In this document: piece after piece, positions 26,201 through 38,951 of the stretch
Position numbering within the stretch: the first letter of the stretch is position 1
How the letters are laid out: each line of letters begins with the position of its first letter
Assembly: GCA_033002965.1 (NCBI GenBank)
Contig: JAURVB010014947.1
Location: 32,506 to 96,505 of the forward strand
Length of the DNA: 64,000 bases
Direction: 5' to 3'
Source of the DNA: Piper betle
Taxonomy: Eukaryota; Streptophyta; Magnoliopsida; Piperales; Piperaceae
Translations under genes and position numbers: made by a program
Notes under the pieces: generated by a model
Database searches by the model: none
Seen by the model: only the letters and a program-made list of their open reading frames with translations
Told to the model about the DNA's origin: nothing

Positions 26201-29200
26201 CTCTCTGATTGTCTGGGATATATCAAGCACACACTTTGCTATGTAATTTTTAACCAATACATAATATGATATTTTGTGTCCTTGACGGCCGCACAGGTTA
26301 AGCACGTATGAACAAATTATAATTTCATAATCAATCGAAGATGTACTATTTTTAATGTAAACTCATAATATGTATTCTACCCATCATGTATGAATGGAAA
26401 ATGTTGGTTATATATGTGTTATTGCTTCTGGGAAAGAAATTTAAAATGATGGTTATTTGTAACTACCATCTTCCTCTTTACAAAAAGGGGAACGAGAAAA
26501 ATTTTAAGTGATAGACACAACTTTGACATCATTATAAATTATTAGAGATTGTCTAGGTGGTCTAATATGTGGTCAGAGATCAATTTTTGTGTGTGATTTT
26601 GACTAGACTCGAAGATTATTTTTATTTTATTTTATTTATTTATTTTGGCTTTCTTGGGGTGATTTGTGTTAATTTATTGATTAACATGAGTAATTCAATT
26701 ATTAGAATTTGGAAAGCAATTAACACTTATTTCTCGTTATAAGAAAAAGACTTCCACTTGGCTTCCCTTGGGGGAGTCGGTTAGGAGATGTTGGTCTATT
26801 TACGAGCGGTTTAACGTGAAGCTTTCGAGATTGTGCGATGTGCTTGACTTTGGAGTCTCGACTCCAGATATCAAATTCAGTGGTGAAGACAATGGAGTTA
26901 ACACTTGTTGTTCTGGGAGAAAAGAGTTTACATCAGAGCTGCATCTCATCCACAAACAATTCCTCCAGCTCAATAGGCCGAGCAACATACCTTTTGTGAA
27001 TGTTCTGCTTGCTTATTTGGGTGTTTTATAATTGGAAATGGATATTCAATTTTGGAAATGGCAAGATTTTGGTGATTGACCTATTTGTTTGAGCAAATCT
27101 TTGCTTATGTTTTCCTCAAACTGATTAAAGATGGTGGATGATTTACTTTGATCAAGTTAATTTCTTGGAACTGTAGAGGGGGCTAACAGTAAGCTTTTCT
27201 AGCATGGCCTTCAACGAATCATCAGATTCAATTGTCCAAATATTTTTCTCATATTTGACACTCAAATTGATCATGATATTACTGTCTCTTTAGCAAAGCA
27301 GTGGCCTCAGTTTATTTTAGTTCAAGTTCTTAGAGTTGGGAGGTCTACAAGCCTTATCTTAGCATATTATTCATCTATTTCATTTTCCATGAGAGGGTAA
27401 AGTATTAGAATTATATGGGGACTGATTTTGTCTAATGACACGAGTTCTTGTTTCCATCTGACGGGGGTGTATGGAGAGCGCAAATGCAAATTTTTACAAG
27501 AACTTGAAATGGTCATTTCCTCAACTGATGGACTATGGCTGGCCATTGGAAACTTTAATATTATATTTGATCTATTAGAAAAAAAGTGGGGGGATCTGAT
27601 ATTATGCTGTTCAAAGTAGATTACTTACTGGATGGAAGAAAACCAACCTCTTAGACATGGGATATAATGGTAGCAAGTATACTTGGAAGAATAAACAAGA
27701 AGGTAAAGCTATTTTTTTAGCCGACTAGACAAATTATGTGCTAATTTAGAATGGGCACAATCATTTCCTAAGGCTCTGGTCAAGCATCTTCCCACAACAC
27801 ATCGGGTCATATTCCTATTCTTCTTGAAGTGAAAAGGAGAAAAAAAGAAGAAGGTTATGTTTCGATTTATTAATGATCAAGTAGAAGAAAAAATATTTCT
27901 TAATGTGGTTACACAAAGTTGAGGAGATGGCATCTCACATGATTGAGACGCTTTGGGAAAACTTCATTAAAAGAAGTTCTCTCTTCAAAAGTGGCACAGG
28001 GGACATTTCGAAGACATGGATATCCAAATTTCAAAGCTACAATATGCGTTACAAGATTTCTATAATGGATCAAAAATTTCTCCTTCTTGCAATGAAAAAT
28101 GTATTTGCTTGGAAGAATTGCTTTCTAAGTAGCAAAATCTATTGAAACAAATGATTAATGATGATAACGTTATCTTAAGGGACAAAAATTCTAAATACTT
28201 CCATCATAAATTCAACTGGAGACGAAAAGAAACAAAATCTTAGCTATGCAAAATGACATCGAAATTTGGGTGCATAGCAAACATCTTTTTATTGGATTGG
28301 AAGGTAATTATGACCTCTTATAGTATTGAGAATCAAATCTTAATTCAAGAACTCTTTCAACCTATTGTTATGAATGAGGAAAATGATTGGCTAATTAGTG
28401 TTCCTTCTCATGAAGAAATTTTTGAGGTGGTAAAATCTATAAATGCTTGGAAGGCTCCAGGACTAGATGGATTTAGTGGAAAATTTTGTAAGAAAATGTA
28501 GGACATCAATGGTCAGTCAATAGTATAGTTTGTCCAAGACTATTTTCAAAGGAAAGTTTAGTATTAAAGTAATGAACCTGACTTACATTGTTCCAAATCC
28601 AAAATGTACAGAAGCACAAATTTCTAAAGACTTTAGATCTATTAGTTTATATAACGAGCTCTATAAGATTATATAAAATCTTGGCAAACAGGATGAAGTC
28701 TATTCTTAAAATAATTGATCAACAACAATCTTCTTTCTTACCAGGAGAGACAAACCATTGACAATGTTATCTTGGCTATGGGGTCGTCTAAAGCTGTTAT
28801 TAATGGCTTGAACAGAGGAAAATGGTGTGCTCTAAAACCCTATCTATCAAAAGCACTTGATAGAATAGAATGACATTTCATCGCATGAATCTTACAGGCT
28901 TGTGGGTTTTTGACAAATGGAGCCAAATAATTTTAGATTGTATGTCTACCATTTTTATCTCAGTTGTTTTGAATGGAGCTCCTTATGGATACCTCAAGCC
29001 ATCCAGAGGCATTAGACAAGGGGATCCTCTCTCCCCTTATCTTTTACTCTGATGACAGAAACTTTAACTAGGTTATTGAAGAAAGTCGAAGAGACTCAAA
29101 TCATTCATGGCCTTAAAGTGGCAACAAATTCCCCCTCCATCTCACACCTCACACATGTGAATGATATTGCCATCTTTTGTAAGGTAGATATAGAGGACAT

Positions 29201-29632
29201 AAGAAAAGTAATGCAAATTTTAACTACCTTTCAAATTATCTCTGGACACCTGGTTAATCTGGATAAATCAAGATGTTTCCTCTCCAAAAAGATACCTAGT
29301 AGTTTGACAAGAGAGATTCTTAGTTTAAATCAAATGCCTCTAATGCCTAAATCAATGATTTATCTTGGAATGCTAATTTGCAGTGGAAAAAAAGCTCTCA
29401 ATGGTTTAGTCCCCTCTTCTAAAAAGTCTAACGCTGCATTAAGGGATGGAGACATTATAATATCTCTCAAGCTGGTTGATCATGTTTGATACAAAGTGTG
29501 TCCAACACCATGGCAAATTAGATTATGAACTGCTATGCTATCCCAAAAGGAGTAATGAAGAAAATAAATCTTGCTCAGGGAAAATTTTTGTGGGGGAAAA
29601 ATAATAACAACTTCTACAGGCTTATTAATTAG

Positions 29633-30215
29633 TGTTGGGTTCAATGGGCTTCCAAACGGGACTTACAATAAGTGTCATAGGCCTCTCTTAATCCAAAAGC
29701 TAACTTAAGGTTTTCCCATTAGACTATATACAAGTCACCAGTTACCTCCATACATGATGTGGGATAAACCCAACAATTCTCCCCCTTACACATCATGTCA
29801 ACTGAGTCATCCCCCCTCATCACATGCAAGGCCCACATATTATAGTGAAGTTTCGGGAGACTCCAATTCGGACTAGCCTACCCGAATCAACATATTATAG
29901 TGAAGTTTCAGGAGACTCCAATTCGGACTATAGTGAAGTTTAAGGAGACTCCAATTCGGACTAGCCTACCCGAATCATTTCTTCCTCACCATATAGTGAA
30001 GTTTCAAGAAACTCCAATTCGGGGTGGCCCGAGGCAACACTAAGCCAACTAGGCTTTGATACCACTGTTGGGTCCAATGGGCTTCTAAACGGGACTTGCA
30101 ATAAGTGTCACGGGCCTCTCTTAATCTAAAAATTAGCTTAAAAAATAAGACTTTTTCATTAGCCTATATACAAATCACCAGTCACCTCTATACATAATAT
30201 GGGATAAACCTAACA
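29633..30215 (-). mobile_element. TRIM (miniature LTR retrotransposon), 583 bp
   Basis: Two similar terminal repeats (29633-29775, 143 bp; 30066-30215, 150 bp), each starting TGTTGGGT and ending CTAACA or CCAACA. Flanked by a perfect 5 bp duplication ATTAG (29628-29632 and 30216-30220). On the minus strand the right-hand LTR is followed after one base by TGGTATCAAAGCCT (30064-30051), an initiator-tRNA-Met primer site; a purine tract AAGGGGGAGAAT (29787-29776) precedes the other LTR. It therefore points left. The interior of 290 bp has no coding capacity. It inserted into the LINE, whose RT reading resumes right after the second duplication. Confidence 0.92.
29848..30025. repeat. Tandem repeat inside the TRIM, about 4 units
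   Basis: Four copies of a unit reading ATAGTGAAGTTTC plus GGAGACTCCAATTCGG, some followed by ACTAGCCTACCCGAATC. Unit spacing varies because the trailing part is missing from some copies. It fills most of the TRIM interior. Confidence 0.85.
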
Positions 30216-31400
30216 ATTAGAAGGCAATTTGTACTTCAAAATCCTTTGGTGGGCCAGGCATCAGAGATCTTACCACTGTGAATTCTGCATTTCTTGCTAA
30301 GCTGACATGGTACGTTGGAAGTAGATCTAAGATGTCATAAGGTCATATGGCGGGAATCAAAAATCTCTTATATTAGTTTTTTGTAGAGTTAGTATTTTCA
30401 AATATTATTGTTGGTTTGATTTATGTTAGGAAAAAAACTTTTAAATTGTCTTATTGATATTTAATTGTAAGAGAGTTAATTAATTAAAGTTGATTAAGTG
30501 AGTTGGTTTTCTTTTTCTAATTTGAAGAAATTTTCCATCCATTTTTAATTTTAGTGTCTTTATTTCATCTTTTTTTATTTTGAAAGGAAATATTTTTTTT
30601 TGGATTGATTCTGCTGGAACACATTTTTTCTAACAAATATCTATTATATAGAAAAATTCTTCAAGATACTTCCTGCTCTATATGCAATTTTTCAAAGGAG
30701 ACTATTTTTCGCGTGATGGAAGACTGCCCATTTGCTGCCGTTCTTGGTATGCATTTTGATCAGATCATTTGGAATGGGCCATTGGACTTGCTTAGATTTC
30801 TTAATCATATGGCCTTGAAAGTAGTGAAAGGTAAATACCTTGTCTTGAAATGCATGATACTAATTGAGCTACCCTGTATTGTGCAGAAAGTAAGTGCAAC
30901 AACTTTGGGATATCTCTCCTGCCTTTCAATTTCTCGTGATTCTGATGGTAATCAAGACCATTTGCAGTCTGTAGAAGACTTGATTAGGCACGACAAGGAC
31001 CAACTAGTTATAACCATTGATGGGAGCTTTCATCCTTCTTCTAATGTCATATCCTGGGCATGTGTATTTTGGTTTAACAACTCCACCCCTTCTTTTGCTA
31101 TAGGAGTATCAAAAACTGGTCTATCGGCTGAAGAGACAGAACGGGAATGATTGCATCAAGCCCTGTTATATGTAAATGCCACGAAAGTTGCTACTACAGT
31201 CTTGATCTTATCAGATTGCTCACAGCTAGTATATTCTGTTTCTTCAAAAACTCGTTTGGCCTCGCTTGGCAAAACTTGATTATCTTTTCTGCCATCATGA
31301 ACTTGTTTGCTGTTTCTCGTGTATATTTAAATATCAAGTGGGTAAGTAGGAACTGCAATAACTTACCTCATACTTGTGCAAAGTATGCAGCAAGGTTGAA

Positions 31401-33989
31401 CCATGATCAATTTATTTTCCCTTCTAGTTTAATGCTTCTTTTTGGGTGCCTTTGGCACTTCCTCAACAAAAAAACAGAAGTGAGGTGCCAGCTTAGCTAT
31501 TTAAACACAATTATTTAGAGTTATTCAAACAAATATGGGGCCATATTAGACCCATCATAGTTTGGATCTGTAAGCTTGTCGAGGGTGAACATGAGTGTGA
31601 AAAATGTCCATAAAGGCCCATTCGAACTGCAAAAGGTCCATTTGAACTACTCCGCTTGGCATCTCTGCGTGCAGCTTAATCCTGTAGAACATGTGAATTC
31701 AACTGCAAAATTATGCACAGGCAAAAAGGAGAATCGACAGGAATCAATATCTTCGTAAAGCTTTAGGCAGGTTTGAGTTGGCCCTATCTGTGAGCTACTA
31801 GTTATGTGTTTAGCTGCAATATTGGTACATACATGTTCATGTGTTTTATGTATTTGTTACCGAGAATCTGGTTGAGATTTGAGAACACTAAAGAGTGCCC
31901 ATTGTGTGTTAGGTGACTTTTCGTAGACACTCTTTGGTGAGGCATCAACATCGCCATTGTCATTTACAGATATAGCTTTGTAAGCTAATTTCTTGATGAT
32001 ACAATTATGTTGACTCTTGTAACGAAGGTGTGAGTCATACATAATCCGTCCTTGTCTGAAATTTCAAGTCATACGCAATTCTTGATACAACCACAAGAAA
32101 AGTGAAAGCTGCCATTGTCATGTCACACGTGCATATGAAAACAAGCACGCCCTACATGCCAATTTCATTGCTCTGGGCAATCTATATATGTTGTGAATTG
32201 AGTCTGAATTCTTACTTCACTAAAAGCGGTGAAGGTGAGATTACACCTTTGATTAGACTTCTTTAAAACCACCGGCTTCAATCAGTCACATTGTTTTGCT
32301 CGCCACTATGCAGCACTCACACCTTAAAACCACCCGCTTCAATCAGTCACATTCTTTTTATTCTACCTCAGCTCCCTTTTGACGCAATGTGTTCTGCAAG
32401 TAAAATTTTACCTTGCACATTCTTTCCATGCGAAGTAAGTAAAGGGAGATAACAGACAAAACATAAACGCATAGCCATGTGATCATATGTCGTGTAGTTC
32501 TGACTTCTAAACTCATCCACTATCATGGCAGTAAAAGCTAAGTGTATATGCACTTGGCATGGTAAGTTTGTAGTGTGTAATATTGTTGTGCTAGCCAACA
32601 TTTTCAACAAATTCTGCTCGAGGGCCAGGGCTATCTATATATATGATCAGAGATGAACCCCTTCTTTCCTCGTTGCCTGCGTGCTCAACAACTAGTGCCA
32701 AACGCGCATCCTATCTGGTTGGGCACCTAACCCCATTCAACAACTCGAGTTGTCGACAAAGAATGAATCCAATTCTGCATAACCATGCATCCCCGAAGGA
32801 GAAGGGTAGCATTTATTTCTGATCTTGTCATGTAGTAGGAAAGAATGTGTAAAAGAGCTACTGTCCCTTCCGAGAAGCTCTTCTGAGCTGCCTGTTTTAC
32901 CAATTCAAGCGAAAGCTACAGCTTCACCTTTATTTTATTTGATTTTCCCAAGTGTTACGACTAATGAGAATTAGAAAATGATTTCAAGGAATTGCGTACC
33001 AAAACTTCATATATTGGCATGACAGGCGCCATTTGTGTTCTTCTCCACCTACAGGTTGTCTCTTGCTGGAACTGTTTGTTTTCTTGTTTCGCTTTGGATC
33101 AGAGTCCACGAGTTGGCAGGATTGGCTGCTTAACTATTGGTTTCGTTCTAGCCTGTCCTCTAATTCAATATTTGAGTAGCGGAGCACATGGGTTAGTATA
33201 GTAGGTCATGAGCCTCCTTTGAAGTGACTGCCTTGTCCTCCCCATGTTTTGGTTTTCTTATTTGTGTTATTTTATGATGAAAACAGAATTTGTAAATGAA
33301 AACGAACAGAATGAAAGCAAGAAGGTAGGGAGAGGAAAGACGAGATAATTATTGAGAAAAGGGGCCACTGGTTTGACTTAGGGAATAAATGTAGTCCGAA
33401 AGTTTGCATCAGATTCAAAGATAGTCCACACAACCTGCTTCACCAGGATCTCTATGTCAGAATGCATAATCTCACAAGCGTATTAAACCACTCCAAACAC
33501 GAATCACAAAATCACATTAGACAATTTAGCTTCAATTTCGCACACTGAGCAGCAGAGCCAAAGTAAAGGTCTTCCCGAGCGTCCTCAACTAGCACTAATG
33601 CTTTTCGATCTTTGTTACAATGTAAACAACCATAGGACAACGAATTTGATCAACCTTGGAAATAGATCCTCCTATTACTTGTAACATGCAAACCAATGTA
33701 GCAGATATCTTCGGAGTAACATTTTTATAGATGCATGTTATATCATCAATAATTACTTTCGAGCGATGAATGCGTACAAACAAAAAAACTGACCAAATGT
33801 TAGATCATGCCATGTTATTACTTAGCCAAAAGGGAGTGTAATGTCATGAAGAATTTATAAGTGTTGTATTGTAAAAAAGTCCAAAGGAGATTTTTGGGTA
33901 CAAATGGTGAGGAAATGGGAGAGTAAAGGGGGAGGAGATAAGCTGAGAGCAAGTTTCCTTCCATCCACAACAACCATCTGTCGGCAGCT
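31401..33989. other. Intergenic; nothing recognised
   Basis: About 2.6 kb with scattered short frames and no family resemblance, LTR ends, tRNA-like or microsatellite structure. A directly repeated pair of about 24 bases (ACCACCGGCTTCAATCAGTC type) lies at 32268-32291 and 32330-32352. Confidence 0.45.
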
Positions 33990-34079
33990 CTGATCATACG
34001 ATCAGCATCTCGTCCCTTCACCTCCTATTTGCCTACCCCTTCCCTTCTCCTCCCCGTCTCTGGTCCGTCTTCCCCGACA

Positions 34080-35419
34080 ATTCGTGGGAAAGACGCTTGC
34101 TTTTCCTTTTGGGTCGATCTGTGTAAGTGGGCATTCACTGTTGGTCCCCTGTTTTAGCTTCTGGTCTTGGTGTTGTCTGCCGTTGGTTGTTCGTGGTGGT
34201 GGCCTGGTTAGGTGTAGCTGTGTAGCTGCTCTCTCTGTCTCTCTCTCTCTCTTTTTATTTTTTATTTATTTTTGTTTTTTCTATCTCCTCCACAGCCTGC
34301 CTCTTATATCAAGGCCTCTGTGTTCATATTCGTTGTGGATCCGGGGCGAAAAGGAGCTTGTTTTGATTTGGGTAAGTGAGCATTTTTTCTTGTTGGTTTC
34401 CATTGTTTCTGAATTCGGGATGGGGGAAAGATCTGATCTTTCTTTCCATCTGCGGCCGAAATGGCTAATTTCTGAGGGAGTTCTTCCTCCCCTGGCGTCC
34501 TTTGCCGGTGTGGTCGGTAAATGAACTCCAGCTTTTTGGGGTACGAAATCAATTTGGGGTGGGTGGATGGCTCTGCCTTTTGGATCTTTGGTTGCTTTTG
34601 TTAGCGTGTTGGCATTGTTAGGCAGCTGGTCTTTGTGGATCTGTTGATTTTGGTGTCGTCGAGGAAGGCGTCCTGTGTCGACGACATGTAAATTTCCTGA
34701 TTTTTTTCTGTCGTGTGTATGCAAAGTAGATTTCTGATGCAAATCGGTGATCTGTGCGCCAGTTGATTGGTTTTATCTTGTTGGTGATTTTGAGAAAGGA
34801 GTTATACTCGTGTCTGATCCATCTCATTAACCGTGCAAGATTGAAGTTTTATGTTGTTTCCGATTCGGCATTGTTTCTTGTATGATGATTAATTCATACT
34901 ACCTTATTCAAGGCCCCTTAAAGGCGGATAGATTTGTCTTATTTTCTTCTAAATCATGTATTAATGCTTGGCTAGAAGGTAGCAATTGGTATGAATCACT
35001 TGGAGTTATGCTTGTACAAGTAGGATAGAGATTAGAAGTGGTACTTATTTGGAGTTTCTTCATCTATGATGTAACAATATATAATCTTGTAGATGTGGAT
35101 GAATGGAGGTAAATTTGGATTCCAAGAAGATAGTCTCTTCTTCCTAGTCCTCCGACGTTCTCCTCAACCCTCCATGGGTTTTCATCCATTTCTTATTCTA
35201 AATTCTTCTTGCTTCTTCCCCTTTCTTCCCTAAAATTTATGATTCGGAATTAGTCCTTATCAGATTACTATTGCAAATTGTTACTTTTTGTTATCCACTC
35301 CTTACATTTTCTTATTAATCGGATTGTCTTAGTCCTTGCTTTGTAAATGACTTGTTTGTTTCTGAGATATGTTTTCGTTTTTTCTGAACTGTGAATCTCA
35401 GTTTTCATATTTTTTCCAG
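34080..35419 (+). other. Probable 5' leader and 5'-UTR intron of the F-box gene
   Basis: The coding exon opens directly behind a pyrimidine-rich acceptor (TTTTTTCCAG, AG at 35418-35419), seven bases before the ATG, so an upstream leader exon must exist. A T-rich, intron-like stretch runs back to about 34.1-34.4 kb, with a (CT)n tract at 34228-34253. The exact donor and transcription start cannot be fixed from sequence. Confidence 0.45.
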
Positions 35420-35425
35420 AAGGAG

Positions 35426-36668
35426 ATGGATGCCAAACAAGAAGAATCAGGGGAGCGAAGTTGTTGGGAAGAACTTATACCAGACGCCCTTGGGCTAATC
35501 TTTAGTAATCTTTCCCTTCAAGAGATTTTAACTGTGATTCCAAGAGTATGCAAGTCTTGGGGCAAAGCAGTATCTGGGCCTTACTGCTGGCAGGAAATAG
35601 ATATTGAGGAATGGAGTTGCAGAAGCGAACCAGAGAAACTGGACAGAATGCTTCAAATGCTTATCTCAAGAAGTTGTGGGTCTCTTCGCAAGCTTTGTGT
35701 CTCTGGCCTTCCAAGTGATCTCAGCTTTTCGCATATTGTCAATCAGTAAGTGTTTCCTTAGTACAGTCATATACAAAGTTCAAAAACTACAACACGAACA
35801 CTGTAAAATTGTTATAGTTGTCCTTGTTTGTACTCCTTTTGACTGCCTAGATTTTGTCTGATTGAGTGATTTTGTGTTGAAATCGACAAAGTTTGGATCA
35901 TCCTCATCTGCGGCAAAATAGTCTTTTCAAATTACTGAATCTACTCGTTATGGATATATACTATTGTCAACATTGGTATCTTTTCAATCTTTTAATTTTC
36001 AAACTTCATAAATTGATATCGTTGGATTGTGCCAGTGGTGACTCTCTTCATACTCTCCGGCTCCCAAGGAGTGAAATTAGCGATTCCATTGTGGAGCAAC
36101 TGGCATGTAGGTTATCAAATGTCACCTTGCTAGACTTAAGCTATTGCTGCAAAATAGGAGCCCGTGCATTGGAAGCATTTGGGAAGCAGTGCAAATCGCT
36201 TGTGGCCTTGAGAAGAGTCATGCACCCTCTGGAGGTGGAGAGCAAGGCCTGCCAGGACGACGAGGCCCACGCCATAGCTACCACCATGCCCAGGCTCAAG
36301 TACCTTGAGATGGCCTACCTGCTGCTTACAACTAGGGGGTCCTTGAGATTCTTTCCAATTGCAAAGAGCTTGAATTTTTGGACATGAGAGGGTGCTGGGA
36401 TGTGAATATTGATGAGAATTTTCTGAGGGAGAAGTTTGCCAAGTTGAAGGTGTTGGGACCCAAAGTTTCTGACTGTTATGATGGCAGCTACTGGGATGAA
36501 TGCTCCGATTACTCCGATTCTTCAGGCTATTTGGCATGGGAGAATGAGGTTTTTGATGAAGAGAGCTCCGACTTCCTTTGGGATGATGATCAAGGGCTTG
36601 AAGACTTGGAGGTTAGATTCTATGAAGGGTTTGATGACCCTGGCTTTGATTGGCCTCCATCTCCATGA
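35426..36668 (+). CDS. FBW2: F-box/LRR protein of the FBW2 type, one single-base frameshift
   Basis: Substrate receptor of an SCF (SKP1-CUL1-F-box) ubiquitin ligase; FBW2 in Arabidopsis promotes turnover of ARGONAUTE1. Exons 35426-35745 and 36036-36668, with a GT-AG intron. The N-terminal F-box reads CWEELIPDALGLIFSNLSLQ and then VCKSWGKAVSGPYCWQEIDI. LRR-like segments follow (LLDLSYCCKIGARALEAFGK, then a DMRGCWDV block). The acidic C-terminal tail ends FDWPPSP, a close match to the family. The frame breaks at the G-run 36335-36339: one more G restores the conserved frame and gives about 317 residues, the normal length. As read, the protein would stop at 36387 and lose its tail. A length error in the G-run is the simplest cause. 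Confidence 0.92.
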
Positions 36669-37603
36669 ATATGGCAAGTTACCAAAGGCTTTCTGGCATC
36701 ACCACTCTAAAAAGAAAATGGAAAAGGAAGAGCATTCATGCAGGAAATAGTAGTTAGTTATTACTTGTTACTACTACCCGTAGTTGCTCGTATATCTTCC
36801 GAGAATTGCATGCTAGGTATGTAAATGCTTTGAACTGAAAGCGAGGTGTATCATGTATGTTATCCTTCTTTAAAGCTACCTGGCGGCTTCAATTTCCCCC
36901 TTTTTTACGTTTGATTCACCGGCGGTGTTTTATTTGGTATGGTTCACTTGCCTGATGTACTTGGCGGGTATGATATTTGGCCACACTTCCCTGTGAGTGA
37001 ATTTTTTTTGGGTTATGTTCTCTATAAGTATTTGATCAACTCTATAATTATAACGCGAACGAAGACCAAAGAAAGACTATGTTCCCTGTTAACGCTTCGT
37101 CTGCTGGGTACCAAGCTAAGCGGCCCCAAAAAGTTTTTACCATCTCTCAAAAAAAGTTACTACAAATGAATTTCCCATTTTGAAGGTAGCAGGGAGACAT
37201 GGCGATTCTGACACGCTGCTGGTTATGTTGGATTTGAAAATAGATTAAAATGGTGGAATTTAAGGGGTTTCTAAAGTGCCTGTCTAGCTAAAAAAGACAT
37301 TCGACTTTTCTTCGAAAAAAAAGAAATTTAGATTTTTACCTGCATAGTCTAACGTCTAAAAAAGGATTTGGCGGTGAAATTTATACACGGGCTGCTTCTA
37401 AAGTGACTTAAGGATTTGGTGGTCTCTCCATTTGTCTTGAAGGCTAAGCCCTAAAACAGAGCTGCTTAAATTTGCACGTCTCACATCCAAGAATGTATGT
37501 ATGATGTAAGACGAGGGAGCTTCTCCAATTGTTCGGCAGTTACCTTCCGGGAAGCCCTTCGCCAAGTGAACTTACTCAATAGTCCCCCGTGTGCTTATAT
37601 GTA
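36669..37603. other. 3' flank of FBW2 and spacer
   Basis: The first few hundred bases are the presumed 3' UTR. No other gene is seen. A sequence at 37175-37600 resembles no family I know. Confidence 0.4.
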
Positions 37604-37996
37604 AAATTAGGTGTGTAAGCGAGTCGAGCCAAGCAAGGTTGTATTTGAATTTGGTATAATTTTTGACAAGTATGTTTGAGTTTGTTTGAAAACTTAACGA
37701 CACGAGCCGAGCCGAGCTTGTCCAAAATTTATAAAGGCTTGGCTTGTATTTAGCTTATTATATTTTCGAATCGAGCCAATTCAAACCAAATATTTTTTCG
37801 ATTTTGAACACATTGAACTCAAGTTTCAAGTCAAGCCAAGCCGAACACTTCTTGACTCATGCTCATTATTCAACGAACTATTCATTTCGAACTGAGTATT
37901 TTTTCGAGTATAAAATTAATGACACAGGTTCAAACCGAACTGAGCCAAACATAAAACGCTTAAGAGCCAACTTGACTTGTTTACACCCCTCTGTAA
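37604..37996. mobile_element. Possible decayed hAT-like MITE
   Basis: The right end reads outward-in CAGAGGGGTGTAAACAAGTC and the left end AGGTGTGTAAGCGAGTCGAG, an imperfect terminal inverted repeat. The interior is rich in GAGCCGAGC and AAGCCAAGCC words, a style common in plant MITEs that start with GGTGTAAAC. No target duplication remains clear. Confidence 0.35.
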
Positions 37997-38294
37997 ATCC
38001 CAAGAGAGGCATACCTGATGTATAGTTGTTATTTTGTGGAGACCTGAAATTCTGAACTTGAGCTGTTCACTTCGGTTAATATTTTGTAAGCAGTCTACTC
38101 TTGTTTGGTGTGAATTGCGATTATTTAGACAACGGTAGTTGGATGAAAGATGGAATGCTCAATTCATTGGGACCGACGGTTTTTGTGTGTGTGGGTGACT
38201 CTGTTGCGTACTACAAACTCTTAAACTAACAAGTCGGGATCGAACCGGCGAACAGAACAACCCTGCGCGGTTATGTTCAGCTCGTTGCAACCCT

Positions 38295-38951
38295 TTAGAG
38301 CCATTGGTAAAAGTAAACCAAAAGGAATTGAAGCATCACTCGGCTAACTGAGAAACGAATATACTCTTTTCTTTCAAGGCAATTGACATCGAACATCACC
38401 GATGGCTTATGCTGATCTGTGCCATTTCTACGTCCCTTACGACGCAGCCAGTTGCGTAACGCATGCCGGTTGACAATTTGCCCACGTAAAGCATCGACAT
38501 GTCGATGCAACACCCAACATAAAAACATCAAACACGCACAAGCATTGAAGACTCTGAGCATGGCAGCAATAGCTGAGGAAGATATATTAGGCACGGCCTC
38601 TTCTGCATCAGGATCATTTTCCCACCAAGGGCACAGATCACAGGCTCGTCTCTCTCACATCTTCGACCCCACTTTCGTCACGCTCACGCCCATTTCATCT
38701 GACGATTTCCTGGGCACTTTTAGCAGGCAGCCTTTCAGAACCGTTGCCCTTGAAAGATGGATGACGTGCCGTGACGCTAGAAACTTGGACATCTTGGAAA
38801 AGTTTGACAGTAAATTTTCGTCGTCTCTCTCATCCAACAAGTCTTTTATTTCACTACAGTTGATAGATGCGAGTAATGACTGAATCTCTCTCTCTCCATC
38901 ATGATCCGAGACCAGAAGTTGAAAAATGAGTACTACATAAAATCGATGCAA
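38295..38951 (-). other. Uncharacterised open frame with one internal TGA
   Basis: On the minus strand a frame runs about 219 codons, interrupted only by one TGA at 38655-38657. Before the stop it is acidic and basic mixed (EIKDLLDERDDENLLSNFSK). After it come CDLCPWWENDPD, a hydrophobic stretch (VFNACACLMFLCWVL) that could cross a membrane, and a basic segment (RNWLRRKGRRNG). I recognise no family. It could be a decayed gene or exon, or chance. The opposite strand is also open at 38419-38883, so coding status is undecided. Confidence 0.2.

Larger units (their letters stand above)
18010..26706 (+). mobile_element. Decayed Ty1/Copia retrotransposon, split by a nested solo LTR
   Basis: The 5' LTR end (about 18010-18315) and the 3' LTR end (about 26400-26706) are alignable diverged copies. 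A primer-binding site follows the first. Between them, in order and full of stops and frame changes, are integrase remnants (19240-19390, including VVERRNKILF), RT remnants (20150-20710, including LHKMDVKIIFLNGELDEEIY, KSIYGLKQ and FKVKDMGEAEFILGVKIQQ), and after the nested element the RT end (INKLLEEFN at 24655 on), RNase H remnants (VDWAEDLDGRKST near 25000; YHNQATIVYTKD near 25200) and the C-terminal end (about 25330-25400). The RT catalytic YVDD is lost (reads HVGD). Non-functional and old. Confidence 0.85.
26990..31400 (+). mobile_element. Decayed L1-type LINE with a C-terminal RNase H, split by a TRIM
   Basis: Remnants of LINE ORF2 in order, with many stops and frameshifts: endonuclease start (LISWNCRG, about 27151) and WLAIGNFNIIFD (27537-27575); reverse transcriptase KAPGLDGFSGKF (about 28450), GIRQGDPLSPY (about 29010) and a degraded FADD motif reading HVNDIAIF (about 29155); PGIRDLTTVNSAFLAKLTW (30250-30310); zinc-binding CSICNFSKETIF with DCPFA (30670-30740); RNase H ITIDGSF with AEETE (31010-31140) and SDC (31210). 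A frame at 26768-27031 just upstream could be an ORF1 remnant. The order endonuclease, RT, zinc domain, RNase H matches plant L1 elements. No poly(A) tail or target duplication recognised; inactive. Confidence 0.85.

Noticed and set aside
38226..38297. tRNA-like stretch on the minus strand (GGTTCGATCCCGAC resembles a T-arm)
   Set aside because: No consistent acceptor stem, D-arm or anticodon stem could be drawn around it; a single T-arm-like word is weak evidence.
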